From Palsa-1150 sp036490515 (GTDB lineage: Bacteria > Myxococcota_A > Polyangia > Polyangiales > Polyangiaceae), in the NCBI GenBank assembly GCA_036490515.1, contig DASXDU010000001.1:310001-374000 (forward strand): a DNA stretch of 64,000 nucleotides, read 5' to 3'. The translations under genes and the position numbers were made by a program. A model generated the notes under the pieces. It was not told the DNA's origin. It searched no databases and worked only from the letters and a program-made list of their open reading frames with translations. Position 1 is the stretch's first letter; each line of letters starts with the position of its first letter. Positions 38,690 to 46,037 of the stretch are shown in pieces.

Positions 38690-39725
38690 TCCAGGTTCGT
38701 GGAAATGCGCTCCAGTTCGAGCGAGCGCGCCTCCAGGTTTCACGAATGCATCGCGGGGATTGTCGAAAGTGGCGCTGGGCCCACCTCCTTCGTGGCTGTG
38801 AGGACAGAAGTCCTCGTTCGGAGGACAGAGAGGCTCGCGGGGAAGACAGAAAGACTCGTCCGGACGACAGAACGACTCGTCGGGACGACAGAAAGGCTCA
38901 TGCGAAGGGCAGAGCCTCTCGCGAGGAAGCCGGGAATCTTCACGGAGACCGTAGGGGCAGTCGCTCGCTTCTCCGGACGAGGCGCGAGTCTTTCCGGAAG
39001 TCGCGCCAGGAGCTCGCGACGCCGCTCCATGTCTCCCGAACGCGTCGTTCTCCGTGCAGAACGGCTCGCGAGGAAGGAGAGCCTCGCCATTCGTTCTCGA
39101 GAATGGCGAAGCAGGAACGAGAAACCGCACGACGGCCTTTCCGAGCGAGACGCTCTGACTGGCCAACGCGTCATTGGGTTCGCAGACAGCGACGGTCGAT
39201 CGAGTGAGAGAGGCGTTCGGAAGCGTGAGCGACTCTGCCGGGACTCCGAGAGGCTCTGTGAGATCTCCGAAAGGCGCGGACGGAGCTCCGAGCGAGTCGG
39301 CGGGAGCTCAGGGAGAGCCGGTCTGCCTTCAGAGAGCGCGGGCCGGACTTCCGCGACGACGGCCCTGTCGATAGTGATCGTCTTCCTGACGACCGAGCGG
39401 ATCGTTCGTCCCTCCTGGCGTGCCTTTCGGTCGAGATCGAGCGATGTTCTGCGAACCTCGTGGATGCCCGAGCGCTTCCAGTGAGAGTGACTGTCGAGCG
39501 AGTCGCACGTTCTGCCATCCCAGCGACGCTCCCGGTCGACATGGAGCAACAGTCTGTCGACCGAGAGCGGAGCGCTGGAGACTGCGCGTCGCGCTCTGCC
39601 GACAGCGCGCGCGTGTCTGTCGTCGGAGAGGGCAAGCCGGTCGACCTCGTGGTGCGTTCTGCACACAGAGCGCCCCGCTCGGCCGACCTGCCTGCTCGCC
39701 CTCATCGCTTCGTGCCTCCCTACCC
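38690..39725. repeat. degenerate 21-bp repeat array, no gene seen
   Basis: About 1 kb between the kelch lipoprotein and a propeller lipoprotein shows a 21-bp period almost throughout. Five clear adjacent units start GACAGA-x2-G-x-CTCGTC (38817-38920). Later units share only two or three anchor bases, for example unit starts CG (38960-39230), ACTCCGAGAGG-like words (39230-39330) and GTCGAC (39530-39700). All frames on both strands are largely open because 21 is a multiple of 3, giving 7-residue periodic shadow peptides (TERLVRT TERLVGT). Base composition is visibly lower in GC than the neighbouring genes. The flanks 38476-38689 and 39726-39825 hold no recognised gene. Confidence 0.8.
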
Positions 39726-39825
39726 TCAGGCCGATCGCGGGCGAGACGGATCAGACGGATCAGACGGACGAGCAGGGCCACTTCGCCCGCGTTTTTTCGC
39801 CTCGCCGCGTGCGTCCTGCGCGTCG

Positions 39826-40884
39826 TCAGAGGCCTGGCTTCGACACCTTCTTGATGACCGACGTCGCAGTCGCAGCGGACGGGTCGTCCGACACCCAGTA
39901 CAGGTAGCAGTCGTCGGAAGCCGGACCGACGTACGCCGCCTCACTCGCGACCGTTACCTCGTTGCCACCCCCCACCGGAACTGCGTTCACCGAGGTGTAC
40001 GGATCGAGCCAGTACGCGTACGCCGCGTCCACGGCGACACCGCCTGCTGCATATCCATGGCCCAGCACGACGGGCGAACCGCCCGCGAGTGGAATGCGGT
40101 TCAAAGTGGCGCTGGTCGCGCTTCCGCCGGGGCAACTCGGAAGCGACCCCGCGTCGGAGCATACGACTGCGTCGCTCGTCCAGTAGACGCTGGACGGGTC
40201 GACAGCCATCCCCGCGATGCCGGGCTGCTGGGTGGCGAGCGTCACCGGCGCGGCTCCGTCGAGCGGCACGAGGGATAGCGTCTGCCCGACAGCCGATGCT
40301 TCGTACAGGTTGCTGGCATCGGTGACCCACAACCCTTCCGGAAGGCCAGAAGCAGCCGTCGCCACCTGGCCACCCTCTACCGGCACCGCGAGAAGCGAAG
40401 CGGCATTGGTCGATGTCGAGACCGAGAGCCAGTAGACGGAGCCCGCAGAGACAGAGATCCCGACCGCGAAGTCTCCGTCCGGGCTCGACGCGAGTACGGT
40501 GGGCGCGGCCCCATCCTTGGAGACGCGGTTCACCTGCGTTCCGCTCACGAAAAAGACATGCGTCGCGTCCAGGGCCAGTGGCATCGATCCCACGGTGCCA
40601 CCCGTGCTCTGGCCTGCCGCGTGTGCAACGCTCCCAACGGAGCCTCCACTCACGGGCACCCGGCTGATGTCGCTCCCGTCAGACCAGTAGACGTAGTCGC
40701 CGTCCGAAACGAGATACTGGACGACGACGTCCTGAAGCGAGGCCAGGACGACGGGCTGCGGCGTCGGCGTGCAGGTCGTCGCACCTACGGAATGCGATCG
40801 CGGACTGCCGCAGCCCGACAGAGCTGCCGCCATCCCCAGGACCAGCCTGAGCGTCCGCTTCGCCGCGAGGGTGGTGTGACCCAT
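39826..40884 (-). CDS. YWTD-like beta-propeller lipoprotein
   Basis: The 352-residue precursor has lipobox LSGC and a short spacer, then about six repeats of the form DGDYVYWSDGSDISRVPVSGG, GMAVDPSSVYWTSD, and GVAVDAAYAYWLDP, with alternating VYWxD and RIPLAGGSPV strands. This is a YWTD/DUF5050-like beta-propeller expected to bind a partner at the cell surface. It ends ATSVIKKVSKPGL. Its start faces that of a paralogue of identical length (352 residues) 146 bases away, indicating an inverted duplication. Confidence 0.85.
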   Translation of the reverse strand: MGHTTLAAKRTLRLVLGMAAALSGCGSPRSHSVGATTCTPTPQPVVLASLQDVVVQYLVSDGDYVYWSDGSDISRVPVSGGSVGSVAHAAGQSTGGTVGSMPLALDATHVFFVSGTQVNRVSKDGAAPTVLASSPDGDFAVGISVSAGSVYWLSVSTSTNAASLLAVPVEGGQVATAASGLPEGLWVTDASNLYEASAVGQTLSLVPLDGAAPVTLATQQPGIAGMAVDPSSVYWTSDAVVCSDAGSLPSCPGGSATSATLNRIPLAGGSPVVLGHGYAAGGVAVDAAYAYWLDPYTSVNAVPVGGGNEVTVASEAAYVGPASDDCYLYWVSDDPSAATATSVIKKVSKPGL

Positions 40885-40985
40885 GGCTCGCCCCTCAAAG
40901 CGTACCAGAGCCAGATCACCAGCTCGCACGGGGACGCGGACGAGCGCCGCTCGTAGCGGGCGTGGCCTAGGTTGCGCGAAGGTCC

Positions 40986-41015
40986 TTGACCGGTAGGCTT
41001 CGACGGAAATGAAAT
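40986..41015 (+). promoter_or_regulatory. candidate sigma70 promoter
   Basis: TTGACC (40986-40991) and TGAAAT (41010-41015) are separated by 18 bases, placing transcription start about 8 bases before the ATG at 41031. A GGGAGA sequence near 41021 could serve as ribosome site. Confidence 0.4.
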
Positions 41016-41030
41016 CGGCTGGGAGACTCG

Positions 41031-42089
41031 ATGCGCGCAACCCCTTTCCTCCACACGCTCTTGGCCGCTCTCCTCGCGGTTGGATGCGGTGGTTCTGCGC
41101 AGCAGCAATCCGGCAACCTCAGTGCGCCGGACGGTGCCCTCCCGGATGGACCCACGGACGGCGGCGGCGGTGCGGATGTCGGAGCTGAAGAGAGCGTTGC
41201 CGAAGATGCGTCGCCTCTGTGCTCGACAGATGGCGGCGTTCGAACGCTCGTCACGGGCCCGCAAGGAGCGCAGCGGATCGCCGTCGACGCGAGCTACGTG
41301 TACTGGGTGAACAGCACGGGCAGCCTCGAACCGGGCGACGCTGGGCCCGGGGGGCAAATCATGAGGTGTGAAACGTGCGGCTGCGCGGCGCCGACGGTGC
41401 TCGCCACAGGCACGGCCCCCGGGGCCATCGCGGTGGGCTCGACCAACGTCTACTGGGCCGACGGAAACATCATGACCGTCCCGATCGACGGTGGTCCGGC
41501 AACCGTTCTTGCGGGCGCCGAGGCGCGGGACATCGCCCTGGATGCGAATGCCGTGTACTGGACGGATCGCAACGCGATCATGAAGGTCCCTTTGGGTGGT
41601 GGAGCGCCCGTCGAGTTGGTCGGGAACCAGCCCAATCCGGGTGCTCTCGCCGTGGACGGCGCCTATGTGTACTGGGGCGATGCGTCCTTGGCCTCGATTC
41701 AAAGGGTAGGGGTGACCGGCGTGGATTCTCCCGTCACGCTGGCGCAGGCCGTTCACCCCTCGGACATCGCGGCGGGCGCCGGGGTGGTGTTTTGGCTCGA
41801 CGTCGAATCCGGCCAGAAGGACAGCACGGTGCTGTCCGTCTCGGCCGGGGGCAGCCCCGTCGTCGTCGCCAGTGGCTTCGACGGCGGCAGCAACATCGCG
41901 CTCGACTCGTCATTCGTCTCGTGGACGAGCTCCTATGCGGTCATGGCAGCGGACCGACAGACCGGCGCTGTCGTGACCGTGTACCCCTCGGCGCCCACCG
42001 AGGCGCCCTACGGGGTGGCCCTCGATGGGTCCGATGCCTACTGGACGGACTTCATCTCCGGGTCGGTCATGAGGGCGGCGCTGCCCTGA
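41031..42089 (+). CDS. YWTD-like beta-propeller lipoprotein
   Basis: The 352-residue precursor has lipobox AVGC, a Gly/Asp/Ala spacer and about six blades such as VDASYVYWVNSTGS, VGSTNVYWADGNIMTVPIDGG, LDANAVYWTDRNAIMKVPLGGG and VDGAYVYWGDASLASIQRVG. The fold and order of blades mirror the divergent protein at 39826-40884, so the two are paralogues. A short Cys pair (RCETCGCAAPT) is present in one blade. Surface binding is the probable role. No enzymatic residues are apparent. Confidence 0.85.
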   Translation: MRATPFLHTLLAALLAVGCGGSAQQQSGNLSAPDGALPDGPTDGGGGADVGAEESVAEDASPLCSTDGGVRTLVTGPQGAQRIAVDASYVYWVNSTGSLEPGDAGPGGQIMRCETCGCAAPTVLATGTAPGAIAVGSTNVYWADGNIMTVPIDGGPATVLAGAEARDIALDANAVYWTDRNAIMKVPLGGGAPVELVGNQPNPGALAVDGAYVYWGDASLASIQRVGVTGVDSPVTLAQAVHPSDIAAGAGVVFWLDVESGQKDSTVLSVSAGGSPVVVASGFDGGSNIALDSSFVSWTSSYAVMAADRQTGAVVTVYPSAPTEAPYGVALDGSDAYWTDFISGSVMRAALP

Positions 42090-42140
42090 GCCGAAGGAGC
42101 TCGTCTGCATCATCACCGGCCGGCACTCGCCGTACGAGCT

Positions 42141-42527
42141 TCAGTCGGGCAACGCGAAGTCGAAGACGTAGAAGTGCTTCTTCTCCACGACGTTGATGGC
42201 CATCTCGCCGGACAGGCCCGCGAGCTCGCCCGTGCCCGAGTCGGGCGCGACGACGACCGTGAGTGATTGCGCCGTGCGGGTCATGGTCCCGTGATGCACG
42301 AGAAGGAACGAGCCGGCACGGCCGCAGAGCGTACCGGTGACCGTCTCGAGGGCGACGTAGACGCGCGCGCCGTTCGCTTCCACGCCGCCGGCCATCATCT
42401 GACCGACGCCCGTCGCGTCGAGCTCGCCCGCGAACCGCTTGTCGATCGACATGCGCATCAGCGGCTCTCCTCCGGCGGAGACGGGCGACACCTTGACGTC
42501 GAACGAGCCTTGGATGTGCTTCCGCAT
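42141..42527 (-). CDS. DUF3224 domain protein
   Basis: The 128-residue protein has the DUF3224 signature: a leading MRKHIQGSFDVKV strand, RMSIDKRFAGELDATGVGQM, YVALETVTGTLCGRAGSFLL, and the terminal SGTGELAGLSGEMAINV with HFYVFDFALPD. The family forms a lipocalin-like barrel of unknown function. The ATG at 42527 is used. An open extension to 42584 lacks similarity. It is divergent from a DoxX gene, with which such proteins are often found. Confidence 0.88.
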   Translation of the reverse strand: MRKHIQGSFDVKVSPVSAGGEPLMRMSIDKRFAGELDATGVGQMMAGGVEANGARVYVALETVTGTLCGRAGSFLLVHHGTMTRTAQSLTVVVAPDSGTGELAGLSGEMAINVVEKKHFYVFDFALPD

Positions 42528-42607
42528 GGGGGCTCGCGGATAGCTCTCCCCTGGGTCCCCGTCCAGGGAGCAACGCATCTCCACCCCGCCGCATCGAACG
42601 CATCGCC

Positions 42608-43132
42608 ATGGAGATCGAGGCCGTCGACGTCGCGCTCGCGGTCGTGCGCCTGAGCGGCCTCGCGATGGCGGCGCACGGCGCGCAGAAGCTCTTCGGGTGG
42701 TTCGGCGGACACGGTGTGGCCGCGACGGGCGCCATGTTTGCCAAGATGGGGTTCCGGCCCGGTCCGCTCTTCGCGTTCGCGGCCGGCGCGGGCGAGGCGC
42801 TCGGCGGCCTCCTCGTGTTTCTCGGCCTCGGGGGTCCCGTCGGTCCGGCGCTCGTCCTCCTCGTCATGATCGTCGCGGCGCTCACCGTCCACGTGCGCAA
42901 CGGCTTCTTCCAGTCGAAGAGCGGCTGGGAGCTCAACCTGACGTACGGGCTCCTCGCCATCGCGGTCGGGTATCTCGGCCCCGGAGCCCTCTCCGTGGAC
43001 GCCGCCCTGGGCCTCCACGTTCTGGGCGGCGCGACGCAGGTGACGGCGGCGTTCGGGGCTGCGGTCGTCCTCGCGCTGGCCAACGTCGCGATGAAGCGGT
43101 CCCCGCCGCCCGCGGCGCCGAAGCCGGGGTGA
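42608..43132 (+). CDS. DoxX family membrane protein
   Basis: The 174-residue protein has four predicted transmembrane helices and the DoxX pattern: VVRLSGLAMAAHGAQKLFGWFGGHG in helix 1, GFRPGPLFAFAAGAGEALGGLL in helix 2, then two hydrophobic helices and an Ala-rich tail. DoxX-like proteins are inner-membrane proteins linked to thiol or redox stress. The exact role is uncertain. A GAATCG-type ribosome site is not obvious. The gene neighbours DUF3224, ArsR and SRPBCC genes, a familiar grouping. Confidence 0.88.
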   Translation: MEIEAVDVALAVVRLSGLAMAAHGAQKLFGWFGGHGVAATGAMFAKMGFRPGPLFAFAAGAGEALGGLLVFLGLGGPVGPALVLLVMIVAALTVHVRNGFFQSKSGWELNLTYGLLAIAVGYLGPGALSVDAALGLHVLGGATQVTAAFGAAVVLALANVAMKRSPPPAAPKPG

Positions 43133-43166
43133 CGGGCCTACCGCCTCCCTCCGTTTCCCCCAAGCG

Positions 43167-43604
43167 TCAACATTCTCCCGCGTGACGTTCCAGACCGTCG
43201 AGGCAACCGTTCCAGCCTTGCTCGTGCGAATCGCGCACGCCCTCGCTCGGGATCTCCTCGTGGACGACGATCACCTCGGTCGCGTCGGCGCCGCGCGGCT
43301 CGAAGCGCACCGTGACGAGGGACCGCTCGTCGGCGCCCATGCTCCACGTGTAGACGAGGCGTCTCGGCGCATCGACCACCCGGAACTCGCCCACGATGGC
43401 AATCTTGCCGCCGTCGGGCAGAAGGTTGTCGATGCGATAGTGACCGCCCACCCGCAGGTCCACTTCGGCGCGCGAGCACGTCACGGGTCGAGGGCCCCAC
43501 CAGGCGACCAGCTCCTCGGGGTCCGTCCAGGCCTGGAAGAGACGCTCCGGGTTCGCCCGGATCGTGCGGCGAACGACCAGGGTGACGGCGCCTCGGCCGC
43601 TCAT
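43167..43604 (-). CDS. SRPBCC (AHSA1-like) protein
   Basis: The 145-residue protein has the SRPBCC pattern: VRRTIRANPERLFQAWTDPEEL, the WWGP motif, HYRIDNLLPDGGK, GEFRVVDAPRRLVYTW, TVRFEP and the C-terminal helix GWNGCLDGLERH. This helix-grip fold binds hydrophobic ligands. No particular ligand can be named. Its ATG overlaps the ArsR stop (ATGA), indicating coupled translation in an ArsR-SRPBCC operon. Confidence 0.9.
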   Translation of the reverse strand: MSGRGAVTLVVRRTIRANPERLFQAWTDPEELVAWWGPRPVTCSRAEVDLRVGGHYRIDNLLPDGGKIAIVGEFRVVDAPRRLVYTWSMGADERSLVTVRFEPRGADATEVIVVHEEIPSEGVRDSHEQGWNGCLDGLERHAGEC

Positions 43605-43996
43605 CGCGTGCTCTTCTTCGCGTTCGCGTTCGCGTTCGCGTTCGCGTTCGCGTTCGCGCCGGGCGCGGGTCGCCCCTCGACGTGACACGCGAGGGCCTCG
43701 AGCGTGTCTTCCCAGAAGGGGCGATACGTGGCGAGGAACGCGAGGGCGCCTTCGAGCGGTCTCGTGTCCAGATGGCACCGGTGGTACCAGCCGTCGCGCT
43801 CGCGACGCAGCAGGCCGGCGCGCTCGAGGACCCGAACGTGCTTCGACACGGCCGGAAGCGTCATCGCGAAGGGCTCGGCGAGGTCCGTGATCGAAGCCGG
43901 CCCGCGTGCGAGGCGGACGAGGATGCGACGTCGCGTCGTGTCCGCCAGAGCGGAGAACACTTCGTCGAGCCGTGCATCTCCCGCGCGTCTTGACAT
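43601..43996 (-). CDS. ArsR family transcriptional regulator
   Basis: The 131-residue protein has the ArsR winged-helix pattern: FSALADTTRRRILVRLARG, SITDLAEPFAMTLPAVSKHVRVLERAGLL and RRERDGWYHRCHL. The usual metal-binding Cys of the ELCVCDL type is absent, as in the subclass paired with SRPBCC proteins. The C-terminus ends in six Asn-Ala repeats before KKSTR, encoded by a perfect hexanucleotide repeat. It probably represses its own operon and perhaps the divergent SRPBCC gene at 44057. A strong promoter lies just upstream. Confidence 0.92.
   Translation of the reverse strand: MSRRAGDARLDEVFSALADTTRRRILVRLARGPASITDLAEPFAMTLPAVSKHVRVLERAGLLRRERDGWYHRCHLDTRPLEGALAFLATYRPFWEDTLEALACHVEGRPAPGANANANANANANAKKSTR
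43619..43658. repeat. in-frame hexanucleotide repeat (CGTTCG)
   Basis: About 6.5 tandem copies of CGTTCG lie inside the 3' end of the ArsR gene and encode its Asn-Ala tail. The 6-bp unit length preserves reading frame if copy number changes. Confidence 0.9.
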
Positions 43997-44008
43997 GCGA
44001 CGAGGAGG

Positions 44009-44036
44009 ACTATACCAACTGGTTCACCGATTTCAA
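44009..44036 (-). promoter_or_regulatory. promoter of the ArsR-SRPBCC operon
   Basis: On the minus strand TTGAAA (44036-44031) and TATAGT (44014-44009) are separated by 16 bases, a near-consensus sigma70 promoter. A CCA-AC-TGG pseudo-palindrome (about 44014-44022) overlaps the spacer and may be the ArsR operator. In the plus direction TTGACA (43990-43995) and TATACC (44011-44016) could drive the divergent gene at 44057. Confidence 0.6.
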
Positions 44037-44056
44037 CACGACGACGGAGGCCGAAC

Positions 44057-44437
44057 ATGTCCACCATCCATCAGGAAGTGAACCTCGACGCAGCCCCCAC
44101 GCACGTCTACCAGGCCCTCGTGGACGCCGAGCGCTTCGGCGAGGTGACCGGCGCACCCGCGTCGGGCGACTCGAAGGAGGGCGCCTCCTTCTCGGCCTTC
44201 GGCGGGCACATCACGGGGCGTCACGTCGAGCTCGTCCCCGGCAAGCGCGTCGTTCAGGCGTGGCGCGCAAAGACCTGGCCGGAGGGCGTCTACTCGATCG
44301 CGCACTTCGAGCTGCAGACGCAGGCCGGCGGCACGCGGCTCGTTTTCGACCACCAGGGCTTCCCCGAGGACATGAAGGACGCCCTGGCCCAAGGCTGGCA
44401 GTCCAACTACTGGGACAAGCTCTCCGCCGTGAAGTGA
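44057..44437 (+). CDS. SRPBCC (AHSA1-like) protein
   Basis: The 126-residue protein has INHTVxx-type N-terminal IHQEVNLDAAPTHVYQALVDAER, FGGHITGRHVELVPGKRVVQAWRAKTW, RLVFDHQGFPED and the C-terminal helix GWQSNYWDKLSAVK, the AHSA1/SRPBCC family outline. It is distinct from the SRPBCC protein at 43167-43604. A GGAGG sequence lies about eight bases before the ATG. It is divergent from the ArsR operon with 60 bases between, so the same operator may control both. Confidence 0.9.
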   Translation: MSTIHQEVNLDAAPTHVYQALVDAERFGEVTGAPASGDSKEGASFSAFGGHITGRHVELVPGKRVVQAWRAKTWPEGVYSIAHFELQTQAGGTRLVFDHQGFPEDMKDALAQGWQSNYWDKLSAVK

Positions 44438-44468
44438 GCCCCCGACTTCGCGCGCCTCGCTCCTCGCG

Positions 44469-46037
44469 TCACCGCCCCAGCGTCAGGCTCACCAGGCTGA
44501 ACGAGTCCATGTCCTTGCCCGCGAGCGCCGGGAGAAGCGCGCTCTCCGGCGCGTCCCCGTCCGACGAGAACACCGCCCACAGCGTGAGCCCGTCGGCGCT
44601 CGTCCAGGCCTCGACGAAGTTCACGCCGAGCGAGTCTCCGTGGCCCGGGGTGTACGTGTTCGACCCGAGATCGCCGAAGCCGCCCGTTCCGTCGGCGTTC
44701 GTGTTGCCGTAGGCGACGGTGCTCCACGGGCCCCACGGGTTGGCCGACTCGTAGAGGGCGACCTCGGCGACCTTCGGGCCTTGCGCGACCGCCACGAGGA
44801 GGCCGAGACCCGGGTCGTAGACCATGGGGCCGAGGCCCATCGGTCGATCATTGCGGTCGGTGAAGATGGGCTGCGCGTCGGCGTCGTTCGCGGACCAGAC
44901 GGGCGCGCCGGTCGCGTCGAGGCCGGCGTAGTACGTGTACGAAGACTGCGTCGTCATCGCGTCCTTCGGTGCACGCATCAGGTACGTCGACGCCGGTCCC
45001 GGCGTGGGGGTCGCGCTGAACCATCCTCCGGCGGGGCTCGCGGTCATGTAGACGAAGGAGTCGAACGCGGCGGAGTTGCCGCGGCCGAAGTGGACGAAGC
45101 TCGTTGCGCAGAAGGTCCCGTGCGTGACGTTGCCCTGCGCGTCGGCGGCGCAGAAGTCCCACGAGGAGTCTTGCCACGAGTACGCGTTCCCGATGGAGGA
45201 GATGATCTCGTAGTGGTTGGGCGATCCGGACGGCCCACCGGTCTCGCCGCTCCGGTAGATGCCGCCGAGCGCGTAGAAGTCGGCGCCGACGGCGAGGACC
45301 GAGCCGGCCTTGCCGTTCAACGTGGACGGGTGCGCGCCGTTCAATCCGCCGTAGACGTTCGAGGCGTCGCTCGTGCTCGCGACCGGGTCGCTGCCCGTGA
45401 GGCGCGCGATGCCGAAGCTCGTCCTGCCGGAGGTGTCCGAGCCGAAGAAACCTCCACCGTCGCCGAAGAAGAGGTACGTGCTCCCGTCGGCGCCCCACGT
45501 CGACGGCCAGAGGTCGCTGCCGTCTTGCTGGTTGTACCCCGCCGCCCAGTTCCACGTCGCCGAGTGGACGATCGTGCTCGGGCAATACGGCGCGTCGCCG
45601 TCGGCGGATGCTGCCGCGGTCGTGACGGAGAGCGTGCCGGAGGCGAGGCTCTGGCCGCTCGCCCCGCGCGCGGTGACCTCGTAGGCGTACGCCGTCGAAG
45701 GCGCGACCGTCCCATCGGAGTACTCCGTGGCCGGGGTGGTCGCGAGGCTCGTGCCGCCGCGCGCGACGTCGTACGAAGCGGCCCCGGCGACCGCCTTCCA
45801 GGACAGGCCGACGACCATCGCCGTCGCGCAGCGCGTCTCGACGACGAGCGCGACGGGCGCGTCCGGCGCGCTCGAGCCGGAGCTCGCGTCTCCCCTGGTC
45901 ACGCCGTTGCCCGCATCCGGCACGGGCGACGCCCCCGCATCGCGGGACGAGGACGACGCGGACGAGGATGGACCGCCGCAGCCAGGGAGTGCCAGCAAGA
46001 GCGCGACGCACGCCCGCGACCGCATCATGATCGTCAC
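44469..46037 (-). CDS. FN3-containing lipoprotein with propeller-like C-terminal domain
   Basis: The 522-residue precursor has lipobox LPGC and a Ser/Asp spacer. A fibronectin type III-like domain follows at about residues 65-140 (VVGLSWKAVAGAASYDVARGG, PSTAYAYEVTARGASG). A ~380-residue domain completes it, with ATWNWAAGYNQQDGSD, STYLFFGDGGGFFGS, SFGIARLTGSDP, DFYALGGIYRSG, VYMTASPAGGWFS, MGLGPMVYDPGLGLLVAVA and VNFVEAWTSADGLTLWAVFS. These repeat blades resemble DUF4185 or five-bladed propeller glycan-active folds. The GTG at 46037 overlaps the stop of the upstream gene (GTGA). An ATG at 46028 is an alternative. The pair forms an exported operon. Confidence 0.8.
   Translation of the reverse strand: MTIMMRSRACVALLLALPGCGGPSSSASSSSRDAGASPVPDAGNGVTRGDASSGSSAPDAPVALVVETRCATAMVVGLSWKAVAGAASYDVARGGTSLATTPATEYSDGTVAPSTAYAYEVTARGASGQSLASGTLSVTTAAASADGDAPYCPSTIVHSATWNWAAGYNQQDGSDLWPSTWGADGSTYLFFGDGGGFFGSDTSGRTSFGIARLTGSDPVASTSDASNVYGGLNGAHPSTLNGKAGSVLAVGADFYALGGIYRSGETGGPSGSPNHYEIISSIGNAYSWQDSSWDFCAADAQGNVTHGTFCATSFVHFGRGNSAAFDSFVYMTASPAGGWFSATPTPGPASTYLMRAPKDAMTTQSSYTYYAGLDATGAPVWSANDADAQPIFTDRNDRPMGLGPMVYDPGLGLLVAVAQGPKVAEVALYESANPWGPWSTVAYGNTNADGTGGFGDLGSNTYTPGHGDSLGVNFVEAWTSADGLTLWAVFSSDGDAPESALLPALAGKDMDSFSLVSLTLGR

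Noticed and set aside
38546..39705. Opposed open frames of about 310-320 codons on both strands between the kelch and propeller lipoproteins
   Set aside because: The frames follow the 21-bp repeat period, are open on both strands, and contain no domain or plausible start. Treated as repeat DNA.
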